From positions 620,001-684,000 of the forward strand of contig JAWMQN010000001.1 in the NCBI GenBank assembly GCA_033283265.1: DNA of 64,000 bases, in the 5' to 3' direction. Below are positions 49,978-58,294 of the stretch, in pieces; position 1 is the first letter of the stretch; each line of letters begins with the position of its first letter. Made by a program: the position numbers and the translations under genes. Below the pieces are notes generated by a model that had not been told where the DNA came from, ran no database searches, and was given only the letters and a program-made list of their open reading frames with translations. The stretch comes from Mangrovimicrobium sp033283265 (GTDB lineage: Bacteria > Pseudomonadota > Gammaproteobacteria > Pseudomonadales > Halieaceae).

Positions 49978-52216
49978 CCTTATGCGCCAGAAAGTTGTCT
50001 CGTTGCCGCGCAACATCAGCCCGCAGTTCGGCGTTGAGAGCGAGCCACTCGGGCTCTTCATTCATGGAATCGAACCCGGGGCCACGCAAGCGCCACCAGT
50101 TCTCGCGCCAGCCGCTGTCAATGGCCTCCCGCAGGGCCGCTATTGCCAACCTCCGATCGTCACGGAAAACGTGGATAGCAATATCTGCGCGATCAAAGCC
50201 CCATCCTCTGCTGCGATGCATTGACGCCATTTTCAACAAGGCCTGGTCGAAGAGGTAGTTAGCGCGAGGTGCCTCACCATTGAGCATGAGGGTTACCCCT
50301 GCCAGCACTACCCGCTCCAACTCGTTGCCAAGTATGGTTACCTCGTCCGTACCGAAGTACTCTGGCCACATCTCTGAAAACAAGGCCCTGGCGTTTTCAA
50401 CCTGGCGATTATTTAGATACGCGTAGCCGAGCCCCAGCCGTGCAATGGGATTGGGATCGAGTTCATTCCATTCCTGCATTTTTTGCAGCATCAACTCGTA
50501 CTGCTCACGGTAGATATAAAGGCCGGGCCAGAATCTCAGAGTGGTAGCCTGCGGAAAGTCCACGGTCACACGTTCATGACACTTTTCAGCAGCCAGGTCA
50601 TCGCCCAGATTCAAAAGCGCAATGCATTGCGTGATACGCGCGCCGGGGTCCGATCGATCCGCGGCAACTGCCGCGCTGGCCCAGTACATCGCCTCGTCCA
50701 GATGCCCGGTACTGGATAACATCTGCATCAAATTTGTGTAGGAATTGATGAAGCGAGGGTTGAGTTCAATATTTTTGCGCTCGGTTACCAGAGCCTCTTC
50801 CGTACGCCCCAATACGCGGAGCACAAGGGCGAGAGAATTGGTCACAACAGGGGCTACAGGGTCGAGATCCAAAGCGCTGCGCAGATATGGCAGCGCTTCC
50901 TCGGGCCGCCCGTTTCTGGTTAGAAAGAAGCCGTACCAATGATACGCTTGGGCATTACCCGGATTGAGTTCAATGCTTTTCAAATAGTATTTTTCGGCCT
51001 CATCCGGCTGTTGCTGAACATCCTTCAATCTTGCGAAAGCCAGCCAGGGTTCACCTGAAAGTGGATTCAGTTCAAGTGCTCGATCAATGGCGTCCTGGCG
51101 CTCATCAAATGTCTCCCTGAGAGGAATGAAAGAGTAAGCCGCCATCAAGTCCAGCCCGTCTGCGACACCCACCCAGGCCAGCGCGAAACCGGAATCGAGC
51201 TCCGCGGCGGCCTTGAAATGGGCAACGGCCGCCCTGAGTTCAGCGGGATTTCTACGCACCATCCCCTGCCGACCTTGCAAGTAATGGGCATAAGCCTCAA
51301 GGTTGGTGGTGGGTGGAGTGGCAATTCCGGCTTCCTTCTCGGCGGAGACAACCTTGTACATGGCGGCAGCTACGTCACGCGCAATGTCTGTTTCAATTTT
51401 GAAAATGTCCTTGAGTTCCCGGTCGTAGGTTTCGGACCACATGTGTACATCCCGGGCCGCATCAAGCAGTTGTACGGAAACGCGAATGCGCCCGCCCGCA
51501 TAGCGCACGCTTCCCTCTACCATCGAGTCGACAGCCAGTTCCCTGGCAATTGTCGGAATGGGCTCACGGGTGTCTGTATAGCGCAGCATGGAGGTGCGGG
51601 ATATCACCCGCAAATCGGTGAGTTTGGCAAGTTTGTTGATGACCTCTTCGTGAATACCCGCAGCAAAATAGCCATGGGAATCATCCGGACTCAGGTTCAC
51701 AAAAGGCAGCACCGCCACGGAACGAAATTCCTCCGCTTCGTCCACGCGACGTGCATATTCAATCTCGCCAATCGGCCACGTCAGCATGAGGATTGCCAGG
51801 ACAACGACTAGGGTGGCCATCGGGACCCATCCGGGCAATGGTTTCCTCTGCCTCACCTCCTCCATCTGTACCGGATTCGGACCAGACTCACCGGGATCGT
51901 CGGGCTCCACGGTCACGGCTGGTATCAACCGATACCCCTCACCTCGCACGCCCTCGATGTAGGCTGGCGTGTTCGCGTTGTCACCGAGATTACGGCGCAA
52001 TATTGCTATTCGCTGGGAGAGGCTGTTGGGCGAGACCACTCGATGAGGGCCCCAGACTTTCTCGACGAGATCTTCGTGGGAGACAAGGTTTGGCGCTGCC
52101 TCCAGCAGCACTTCCAACAATCTGAAACTAAGCTTGCTCAATTTAACAGGGGCGTGCTGCCGACTGAGTTGGCGTCGTCCACTATCAAGTTCCAAATCGG
52201 CGAATTTGAAAATCAT
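49955..52216 (-). CDS. CadC-like membrane transcriptional regulator with TolB-like and TPR domains
   Basis: 753 residues. An N-terminal OmpR-type winged helix (residues 1-100: FADLELDSGRRQLSRQ, LVEKVWGPHRVVSPNSLSQR, YIEGVRGEGYRLIP) is followed by one membrane span near residue 140 (MATLVVVLAILMLTWPIG) and a periplasmic domain of the FlgO/TolB-like kind (SVAVLPFVNLSPDDSHGYFA, LAVDSMVEGSVRYAGGRIRV). About ten TPR-like repeats make up the C-terminal half. Such one-component regulators bind DNA from the membrane and sense through the outer part. It probably controls the overlapping TonB receptor gene and perhaps the divergent small secreted protein. Confidence 0.9.
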   Translation of the reverse strand: MIFKFADLELDSGRRQLSRQHAPVKLSKLSFRLLEVLLEAAPNLVSHEDLVEKVWGPHRVVSPNSLSQRIAILRRNLGDNANTPAYIEGVRGEGYRLIPAVTVEPDDPGESGPNPVQMEEVRQRKPLPGWVPMATLVVVLAILMLTWPIGEIEYARRVDEAEEFRSVAVLPFVNLSPDDSHGYFAAGIHEEVINKLAKLTDLRVISRTSMLRYTDTREPIPTIARELAVDSMVEGSVRYAGGRIRVSVQLLDAARDVHMWSETYDRELKDIFKIETDIARDVAAAMYKVVSAEKEAGIATPPTTNLEAYAHYLQGRQGMVRRNPAELRAAVAHFKAAAELDSGFALAWVGVADGLDLMAAYSFIPLRETFDERQDAIDRALELNPLSGEPWLAFARLKDVQQQPDEAEKYYLKSIELNPGNAQAYHWYGFFLTRNGRPEEALPYLRSALDLDPVAPVVTNSLALVLRVLGRTEEALVTERKNIELNPRFINSYTNLMQMLSSTGHLDEAMYWASAAVAADRSDPGARITQCIALLNLGDDLAAEKCHERVTVDFPQATTLRFWPGLYIYREQYELMLQKMQEWNELDPNPIARLGLGYAYLNNRQVENARALFSEMWPEYFGTDEVTILGNELERVVLAGVTLMLNGEAPRANYLFDQALLKMASMHRSRGWGFDRADIAIHVFRDDRRLAIAALREAIDSGWRENWWRLRGPGFDSMNEEPEWLALNAELRADVARQRDNFLAHKDESAYWR

Positions 52217-52268
52217 CAGACCTCCGAGTGATCCACTCCGTCTAAGTGGTCAAAACAACTCGCAGTTT

Positions 52269-52291
52269 GATCAATATAGGCAGGATTGATC
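52269..52291. promoter_or_regulatory. GATCAAT / ATTGATC inverted repeat, candidate operator
   Basis: Perfect 7-bp arms 9 bases apart, followed by a run of six T at 52293-52298. It lies in the 298-bp gap between the CadC-like regulator and the divergent secreted protein, about 50 bases upstream of the regulator's ATG. There is no gene just before it on the plus strand, so an operator is more likely than a terminator. I see no gene in the rest of the gap. Confidence 0.4.
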
Positions 52292-52514
52292 GTTTTTTCA
52301 TCGAATTTTGGCGAAGTTGTCACGATCCTTTCACTCACCGGCGGCTGTTTTGGTCTAGTTTCGAATTGCAGCGGCGGCAGCTGGCACATTTGACGTGTCG
52401 AGCATCCTGTCATCTTGCAATGCAGGGGCAAAACAACAACTGCCAGGCCGCTTCAAATACCGGAACAGGACTTCGGGTACAAACTGTCAGCTTCGGCTAT
52501 CGGAGGTAATCGTC

Positions 52515-53045
52515 ATGGAGAAAGCAATCAAGGTATTTATATTCCTGTCTTTCGTCTGGATGACATCAGCGGCATCCGCATCAAATGCAATTCAAAGTAT
52601 CGACTACGATTTCTCGGGCTTTGTTTTCCTGGCCCACTGCTTTGCGGATGACCAACTGGTTGTCAATGAGGGTGAGACCATCAGATTGCTGGTCAAACTG
52701 CCCGATCCCGGCGATGAAAAAATCCATTTGATAAACAAGTTGGTCGGCCAAGTCAGGGCAACAGGCGTCACAAGCGGCTACGAATACATCGGCAGCGTAA
52801 TGATTGCGGCGCTGGACTTACCGGAAACTCCTTATCCCCACTCAGATAACGTGAACATCGTAAACGGTCGCGGTGCGGGTGTATTTTTAGCCAATGTCGA
52901 ATGGATAGCCCCCTCCTTCCCCGAGGTCGGTGTAAGCATGGTCAAATTACTTCTAGTGGTGACTTTTGAGGGTGACGGAGCCGGAGATGCGGAGATTGCC
53001 GCCATTTCGTTTGATATCGACTGTAAGGGATCCCCGCTGATTTGA
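52515..53045 (+). CDS. Small secreted protein of unknown function
   Basis: 176 residues from ATG with CGGAGG 8 bases upstream. Signal peptide (VFIFLSFVWMTSAASA). The mature part is beta-rich (SIDYDFSGFVFLAHCFADDQ, MVKLLLVVTFEGDGAGDAEI) with two Cys, one near each end (AHCFADD and DIDCKG), which could join as a disulfide. No family recognised. It is divergent from the CadC-like regulator and may belong to its regulon. It is also the last gene before the integrated element. Confidence 0.75.
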   Translation: MEKAIKVFIFLSFVWMTSAASASNAIQSIDYDFSGFVFLAHCFADDQLVVNEGETIRLLVKLPDPGDEKIHLINKLVGQVRATGVTSGYEYIGSVMIAALDLPETPYPHSDNVNIVNGRGAGVFLANVEWIAPSFPEVGVSMVKLLLVVTFEGDGAGDAEIAAISFDIDCKGSPLI

Positions 53046-53228
53046 CATCTCGAGCCCGTATGGGTGGGCTTGTCTGTGAATAGCTGGGAGCGGGAAATGG
53101 CGCGCCTGTCACGATGACTCACAGCAGGCTTTGGCCTGTTGTGCCCCCTGCGGGGCTGCGCCGCTAACGCGGCTTGGTGCAAAACGCTGGCGCCGGGCAC
53201 GTCTCTCGGCCAGACCCACCCGCTTATG

Positions 53229-53258
53229 AAAAAGGCCACCCTTTTGGGGTGGCCTTTT
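53229..53258 (-). terminator. Terminator of the truncated tRNA-Arg gene (bidirectional form)
   Basis: GGCCACCC-TTTTG-GGGTGGCC is an 8-bp stem with five T after it on the minus strand and four on the plus strand. It lies 8 bases beyond the CCA end of the tRNA fragment, in the right place to be that gene's native terminator. Confidence 0.8.
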
Positions 53259-53266
53259 GCGTAAGA

Positions 53267-53311
53267 TGGCGCGCCTGGCACGATTCGAACGTGCGACCGC
53301 CTGGTTCGTAG
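53267..53311 (-). tRNA. 3' fragment of a tRNA-Arg(ACG) gene, likely attachment site
   Basis: On the minus strand the sequence runs from the anticodon loop CTACGAA (anticodon ACG) through CCAGG, CGGTC, the T arm GCACG-TTCGAAT-CGTGC, the acceptor strand CAGGCGC, G and CCA. Upstream of the loop the bases do not complete the anticodon stem, D arm or 5' acceptor strand, so only the 3' part is present. Integrative elements use this part of tRNA genes as the crossover site, and an integrase gene begins 185 bp away. The intact tRNA copy should lie at the other end of the element, outside this window. Confidence 0.75.
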
Positions 53312-53495
53312 ATAGGTGCGCTTAAGTCCGCCAAGGTCCAATTAGATTCAGAACGCACACTTAACATACTGTATTTATTGTATATTCCTGATATTTATTG
53401 TCCAATGAAATTCAGTAATGGTTCTTCAAAGCCGCCAAGTTTGTGGGTGCAGTGTGGGTGCAGGAGACTTGGACTAATTTTCGCAAGGATTGAAA

Positions 53496-54863
53496 ATGGC
53501 AACTGATCTACTGACTACGGCAAAGCTCAAATCGCTGACGGAAGCTGACATCGGGTCGATACTATATGATGGCGGCGGACTTAGAGGGCAGGTTCGAAAG
53601 AGCCGAGACGGAAAGCTAACTGTCCAGTTCGAATACAAGTACCGGGTAGGTAGCAACTACCGAACTACAAAGGTCGAGCAATACCCAAACAAGTCTCTCT
53701 CTGAGATCCGGGCCATTTGTCGAGCCATAAAAGCTGGGCGATCCGAAGGAATTGACCCCATTGATGCCCGTGAGGCAGAGAAACTCGAATCCAGGCTAGA
53801 GCAAGCAAAACAGATCGAAGCACAGAAGAAAGAATTAGAACGTCTGGCCGCTGAAGCGGCCTCCAGAAGAACACTATCTATCGCCATTGCTCAGTGGGCA
53901 AAACAGGAGCTTTCCCGCCGAAAAGACGGCGGAGAGGAAGCGCTGCGGTCAATCACAAAGGATATTCTGCCAGTGCTCGGCGAGGTCTCTCTGATGGACG
54001 TATCGCGTTCTATGCTCTTGGAGATACTCGACAACGTTGTCGATAGAGGGTCCCCGGTGATGGCAAACCATCTTTTTGCTGATCTACGCCAGTTTTTCAA
54101 CTTTGCCATGGCGCGGGAATGGGTTAAAACCCACCCATTAGCGGGCCTTCAGAAAGAGAACATAGGCGGCAGGCAGAAAGAACGCGAACGATACCTCTCA
54201 GAAACGGAGATCATTGAACTGCCTGGAAAACTTTCGCAAGCAAACTTGCAAATTTCCACTGAGCTGGCTATCTGGATCATGCTTTCCACCTGCTGCCGCG
54301 TGGGAGAACTTTCACGCGCTCGCTGGGACGAAGTTGATCTTGAAGCCGGCAAGTGGCTTATACCCGCCAGTAATAGCAAAAATGCTAAAGATCACACTGT
54401 ATTCTTATCCAAGTTTGCGAAGGAAAAATTTGAGTCACTGCAATCAATTACTGGTAGTACCCCATGGTGCTATCCATCGAGGGATCAATCCTCTCATATT
54501 GGAGTGAAATCCATTGCCAAGCAGATAAAAGACCGTACGAGGGAGAAGCCACTAAAAGGGAGATCTAATAAGCCGGGCACTCTACAGCTTACAGGTGGAG
54601 ATTGGACTCCCCACGATTTGCGCCGCACCGGAGCGACCATGATGGGTGAGCTTGGCATCATTGGCGAAGTTATTGATCGATGCCTCAATCATGTAGAACA
54701 AAATAAGCTGAAGAGAATATACCAACGCCACGAACTTAAAGGCGAGCAGCAGGAGGCCTGGCTAAAACTGGGGGAACGGCTCTCCCTCCTCGTCGCCGCA
54801 TCTGCCAACGAGAATATTGTAGTTGCTGAATTCTTCAAATCAGTAGGAGCGCAATCAATGTAA
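53496..54863 (+). CDS. P4-type tyrosine integrase
   Basis: 455 residues from ATG with AAGGA 6 bases upstream. An N-terminal arm-binding domain of the P4/DUF4102 kind (GLRGQVRKSRDGKLTVQFEY, LSEIRAICRAIKAGR) and a core-binding domain lead to the catalytic domain, which has Arg in CCRVGELSRARW, HDLRRTGATM (His-x-x-Arg) and NHVEQNKLKRIYQRH with the nucleophile Tyr. All catalytic positions look intact. It catalyses insertion at, and with help excision from, the adjacent tRNA-Arg site. Codon use is more A+T-rich than the genes to its left, as expected for transferred DNA. Confidence 0.93.
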   Translation: MATDLLTTAKLKSLTEADIGSILYDGGGLRGQVRKSRDGKLTVQFEYKYRVGSNYRTTKVEQYPNKSLSEIRAICRAIKAGRSEGIDPIDAREAEKLESRLEQAKQIEAQKKELERLAAEAASRRTLSIAIAQWAKQELSRRKDGGEEALRSITKDILPVLGEVSLMDVSRSMLLEILDNVVDRGSPVMANHLFADLRQFFNFAMAREWVKTHPLAGLQKENIGGRQKERERYLSETEIIELPGKLSQANLQISTELAIWIMLSTCCRVGELSRARWDEVDLEAGKWLIPASNSKNAKDHTVFLSKFAKEKFESLQSITGSTPWCYPSRDQSSHIGVKSIAKQIKDRTREKPLKGRSNKPGTLQLTGGDWTPHDLRRTGATMMGELGIIGEVIDRCLNHVEQNKLKRIYQRHELKGEQQEAWLKLGERLSLLVAASANENIVVAEFFKSVGAQSM

Positions 54864-54997
54864 CTTGTAGTGGTTCGGACAGAAGCTAAGACTATCTATC
54901 AGACCGGATAAGAGCCTCTACGCGATTATGACCTGACCCCCTAGATCGAAACCAGCTTGTGAGCGAGACTTTTACCCACAAGACGGAGTATCCGATC

Positions 54998-55276
54998 ATG
55001 GCAAGAAAAGGATTCAAACCGGAGCAAATCATCCACATGCTGCGCGAGGCCGAGGTCAGGCTGGGCGGCGGCAGTACCGTCGGCGAGGTCTGCAGGGCAC
55101 TCGGCATCTCGGAACAGTCCTACTACCGTTGGCGCAAGGAATACGGCGGCATGCAGGTCTCCCAAGCCAGACGACTCAAGGAGCTTGAACTGGAAAATGC
55201 CCGCCTCAAGAAGCTGGTCGCCAACCAGGCCCTGGACAAGGCCATCCTCGAGGAAGCCCTCAAGGGAAACTACTGA
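54998..55276 (+). CDS. IS3-family transposase OrfA (copy 1)
   Basis: 92 residues: a helix-turn-helix (FKPEQIIHMLREAEVRLGGG, VCRALGISEQSYYRWRKEYG) and a leucine-zipper-like coiled coil (LKELELENARLKKLVANQAL). It binds the IS ends. A GTG 39 bases upstream is a possible longer start. Near the 3' end the heptamer GGGAAAC (55264-55270) is in the right phase for a -1 ribosomal frameshift into OrfB, just before the TGA. Confidence 0.92.
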   Translation: MARKGFKPEQIIHMLREAEVRLGGGSTVGEVCRALGISEQSYYRWRKEYGGMQVSQARRLKELELENARLKKLVANQALDKAILEEALKGNY

Positions 55277-56160
55277 GCCCCGAACGGCGCCGCCAGGCGG
55301 TCAGCCATATTACCTCGACCCTGCGTGTCTCTGAGCGGCGGGCCTGCCAGGTCATCGGCCAACCCCGATCCACCCAGCGCAGGGTGCTGGTCCAGCGCGA
55401 TGACGAAACTGCCCTGACACGGGCGATTTTCGACCTGGCCACCGAATATGGCCGCTATGGCTACCGCCGGATCACGGCGTTGCTCAGGGACCAGGGGTGG
55501 CACGTGAACCACAAGCGCGTGGAGCGTATCTGGCGCCGGGAGGGGCTCAAAGTACCCTGCAAACAGCCCAAACGGGCCAGGCTCTGGTTGAATGACGGTT
55601 CCTGCGTCCGGCTCAGGCCCCAGTATCGGAACCATGTCTGGTCCTACGACTTTGTCATGGACCGGACAGAAGACGGTAGGTCTTTCCGGATGCTGACGGT
55701 GATCGACGAGCATACCCGGGAATGCCTGGCGATCCGGACCGAGCGGAAGCTAAGCCACGAGGTGGTCCTGGAGACCCTGGCCGAGCTATTTCTGAAGCAT
55801 GGGCCACCGGAGCATATTCGATCGGACAACGGCTCGGAGTTTACTGCGGTTGCGGTCAGGCACTGGTTGCAGCGGCTTGGGGTGAAGACCCTGTTCATTG
55901 AGCCGGGAAGCCCATGGGAGAACGGGTACAACGAGAGCTTCAATGGCAAGCTCAGGGACGAACTGCTGAATGGAGAAATCTTTTACACCCTGAGGGAGGC
56001 ACAGATAATTGTTGAACGCTGGCGACGGCACTACAACGAGGTGAGGCCCCACAGCGCACTGGACTACAAGCCACCCGCGCCACAGACCAGGCAATCAAAG
56101 ACCAATTGGGTTGCCCCCGAGAGGACAACGAAGGCAAAATCAATGGCGCTCTCACTTTAA
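55270..56160 (+). CDS. IS3-family transposase OrfB, DDE integrase domain (copy 1)
   Basis: The frame is -1 relative to OrfA and open from the frameshift site (LLSPERRRQAVSHITS). It has no good start of its own before a GTG at 55384, so it is most likely made as an OrfAB fusion. An HTH_21-like part (YGRYGYRRITALLRDQGW) precedes the rve catalytic core with D in WSYDFVMDRT, D in HIRSDNGSEF and E in NGYNESFNGKLRDE. It has Ser (AGC) at 55753-55755 where copy 2 has Asn. Confidence 0.92.
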   Translation, partial: LLSPERRRQAVSHITSTLRVSERRACQVIGQPRSTQRRVLVQRDDETALTRAIFDLATEYGRYGYRRITALLRDQGWHVNHKRVERIWRREGLKVPCKQPKRARLWLNDGSCVRLRPQYRNHVWSYDFVMDRTEDGRSFRMLTVIDEHTRECLAIRTERKLSHEVVLETLAELFLKHGPPEHIRSDNGSEFTAVAVRHWLQRLGVKTLFIEPGSPWENGYNESFNGKLRDELLNGEIFYTLREAQIIVERWRRHYNEVRPHSALDYKPPAPQTRQSKTNWVAPERTTKAKSMALSL

Positions 56161-56188
56161 AGCTGGCACCGGTCGTGGGGGCAGGTCA

Positions 56189-56262
56189 TGACCCTGCATA
56201 CTCGAACCCACACGGCCTCCTATAATCTGCCGTGCCACCAACTGAGCTGTCAGGGTGTCACC
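56189..56262 (-). pseudogene. tRNA-like remnant at the IS edge
   Basis: On the minus strand: an acceptor-like pair ACCCTG / CAGGGT at the two ends, a D-arm word GCTCAGTTGGTGG, and a T-loop word GTTCGAG. The T stem does not pair and the anticodon stem can only be drawn with a 12-base loop (ACGGC...GCCGT), so it is not a working tRNA. It begins exactly where IS copy 1 ends. It may be a decayed tRNA carried on the element or a chance likeness. The rest of the 280-bp spacer between the IS copies holds nothing I recognise. Confidence 0.3.
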
Positions 56263-56537
56263 CCGTTGCACTACGTCCAATCAAGTGTGTAAACGGGTTA
56301 GATCGGTTATCTTCTGAGTCAAAGCTTGAGTTAGCCAACTGCTCTAAAACTATATGACTGGACTAATTGGTCAGAGAGGCTGGCCGTCACGGCCAAGATT
56401 GGCTATGGCGGTCTTATCATATAGTTCGACTACCACAGAGTTTGATGTATTTACTGCCCCACTTGGAGTGACCTGACCCCCTAGATCGAAACCAGCTTGT
56501 GAGCGAGACTTTTACCCACAAGACGGAGTATCCGATC

Positions 56538-56816
56538 ATGGCAAGAAAAGGATTCAAACCGGAGCAAATCATCCACATGCTGCGCGAGGCCGAGGTCAGG
56601 CTGGGCGGCGGCAGTACCGTCGGCGAGGTCTGCAGGGCACTCGGCATCTCGGAACAGTCCTACTACCGTTGGCGCAAGGAATACGGCGGCATGCAGGTCT
56701 CCCAAGCCAGACGACTCAAGGAGCTTGAACTGGAAAATGCCCGCCTCAAGAAGCTGGTCGCCAACCAGGCCCTGGACAAGGCCATCCTCGAGGAAGCCCT
56801 CAAGGGAAACTACTGA
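56538..56816 (+). CDS. IS3-family transposase OrfA (copy 2)
   Basis: 92 residues, identical to the OrfA of copy 1, with the helix-turn-helix, zipper and frameshift heptamer GGGAAAC at 56804-56810. Confidence 0.92.
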   Translation: MARKGFKPEQIIHMLREAEVRLGGGSTVGEVCRALGISEQSYYRWRKEYGGMQVSQARRLKELELENARLKKLVANQALDKAILEEALKGNY

Positions 56817-57700
56817 GCCCCGAACGGCGCCGCCAGGCGGTCAGCCATATTACCTCGACCCTGCGTGTCTCTGAGCGGCGGGCCTGCCAGGTCATCGGCC
56901 AACCCCGATCCACCCAGCGCAGGGTGCTGGTCCAGCGCGATGACGAAACTGCCCTGACACGGGCGATTTTCGACCTGGCCACCGAATATGGCCGCTATGG
57001 CTACCGCCGGATCACGGCGTTGCTCAGGGACCAGGGGTGGCACGTGAACCACAAGCGCGTGGAGCGTATCTGGCGCCGGGAGGGGCTCAAAGTACCCTGC
57101 AAACAGCCCAAACGGGCCAGGCTCTGGTTGAATGACGGTTCCTGCGTCCGGCTCAGGCCCCAGTATCGGAACCATGTCTGGTCCTACGACTTTGTCATGG
57201 ACCGGACAGAAGACGGTAGGTCTTTCCGGATGCTGACGGTGATCGACGAGCATACCCGGGAATGCCTGGCGATCCGGACCGAGCGGAAGCTAAACCACGA
57301 GGTGGTCCTGGAGACCCTGGCCGAGCTATTTCTGAAGCATGGGCCACCGGAGCATATTCGATCGGACAACGGCTCGGAGTTTACTGCGGTTGCGGTCAGG
57401 CACTGGTTGCAGCGGCTTGGGGTGAAGACCCTGTTCATTGAGCCGGGAAGCCCATGGGAGAACGGGTACAACGAGAGCTTCAATGGCAAGCTCAGGGACG
57501 AACTGCTGAATGGAGAAATCTTTTACACCCTGAGGGAGGCACAGATAATTGTTGAACGCTGGCGACGGCACTACAACGAGGTGAGGCCCCACAGCGCACT
57601 GGACTACAAGCCACCCGCGCCACAGACCAGGCAATCAAAGACCAATTGGGTTGCCCCCGAGAGGACAACGAAGGCAAAATCAATGGCGCTCTCACTTTAA
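56810..57700 (+). CDS. IS3-family transposase OrfB (copy 2)
   Basis: Same frame and length as the OrfB of copy 1, with all three catalytic acidic residues. It differs by one residue: Asn instead of Ser in RKLNHEVV, between the first and second catalytic Asp. Confidence 0.92.
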   Translation, partial: LLSPERRRQAVSHITSTLRVSERRACQVIGQPRSTQRRVLVQRDDETALTRAIFDLATEYGRYGYRRITALLRDQGWHVNHKRVERIWRREGLKVPCKQPKRARLWLNDGSCVRLRPQYRNHVWSYDFVMDRTEDGRSFRMLTVIDEHTRECLAIRTERKLNHEVVLETLAELFLKHGPPEHIRSDNGSEFTAVAVRHWLQRLGVKTLFIEPGSPWENGYNESFNGKLRDELLNGEIFYTLREAQIIVERWRRHYNEVRPHSALDYKPPAPQTRQSKTNWVAPERTTKAKSMALSL

Positions 57701-57728
57701 AGCTGGCACCGGTCGTGGGGGCAGGTCA

Positions 57729-58103
57729 GGAGACATCCCTACTCCCTGCCGCATCCCAAAAGAGGTAATTATCGCAAGAAATGCACTAGTCAGGCACTTC
57801 TTGGGGGGCTGTCACTACAATGTGGAAGCGGGGCTAGCCAATTTCATTTGACAGATACCGCTCTGACATCCACCGACCACGGAAGGTAGACTTTTCCTCA
57901 AAGCGTCCGTTGTTGTGCCAGTTCAGACGCCTGCTAAAACTACAAAGCATTGATAACATTAGTCTTTTAAGAGCACGTCGATCAACAAACTGGGAGTGGG
58001 CATTACAAATACCCGTCTACTGTCGTGATATTGACCGTGCGCTGGCGGAAAAGTAATCTGATAATATATCCACTAGGACACTGGCGTAATAAGGAAGTTT
58101 GCC
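57729..58103. other. Gene-free spacer after IS copy 2
   Basis: 375 bp with no convincing frame. TTGACC at 58031-58036 with TAATCT 17 bases later is a weak promoter candidate for the lysis-like genes that follow. The start GGAG is the IS target duplication. Confidence 0.4.
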
Positions 58104-58274
58104 GTGCACCCATTCTTCAGCCCAATCAATAGTCACCAAGTCTTGCATCACGCCGCATCCATTTTCGGCCTTTGTGCAGGCCTCACTTGGCTTGCTGCTA
58201 CGTACCCTTCTTTCACTAAAAGTGAGAAGAATGGGGTACTGACATTCTGCACATGCCGCAACCCAAAGTATTAG
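58104..58274 (+). CDS. Possible 56-residue membrane protein before the lytic enzyme
   Basis: GTG start with AAGGAAG about 5 bases upstream; it ends 20 bp before the GH19-like gene. The product has one hydrophobic stretch (ASIFGLCAGLTWLAATYPSF) followed by a short charged tail with two Cys (TFCTCRNPKY). Small membrane proteins placed before lytic enzymes are often holins, but one span and a tail this short are weak evidence. It could also be non-coding. Confidence 0.35.
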   Translation: MHPFFSPINSHQVLHHAASIFGLCAGLTWLAATYPSFTKSEKNGVLTFCTCRNPKY

Positions 58275-58294
58275 TCAGCCAAGGAGTGGTTTGA

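Larger units (their letters stand above)
54929..56188 (+). mobile_element. IS3-family insertion sequence, copy 1 (1260 bp)
   Basis: Left end TGACCTGACCCC and right end (inverted) TGACCTGCCCCC form imperfect terminal repeats. Two overlapping frames encode the transposase. The ends, size and 4-bp target duplication of the second copy fit the IS407 group. This copy has no target duplication: ATTA precedes it and TGAC follows it. A recombination or deletion at one end is likely. Confidence 0.93.
56469..57728 (+). mobile_element. IS3-family insertion sequence, copy 2 (1260 bp)
   Basis: Same length and orientation as copy 1; the only difference I found is G to A at 57294. It is flanked by a direct GGAG duplication (56465-56468 and 57729-57732), showing a clean and recent insertion with a 4-bp target duplication. 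Confidence 0.95.

Noticed and set aside
56189..56262. Functional tRNA gene
   Set aside because: The T stem does not pair and the anticodon stem closes only around a 12-base loop. It is listed only as a remnant.
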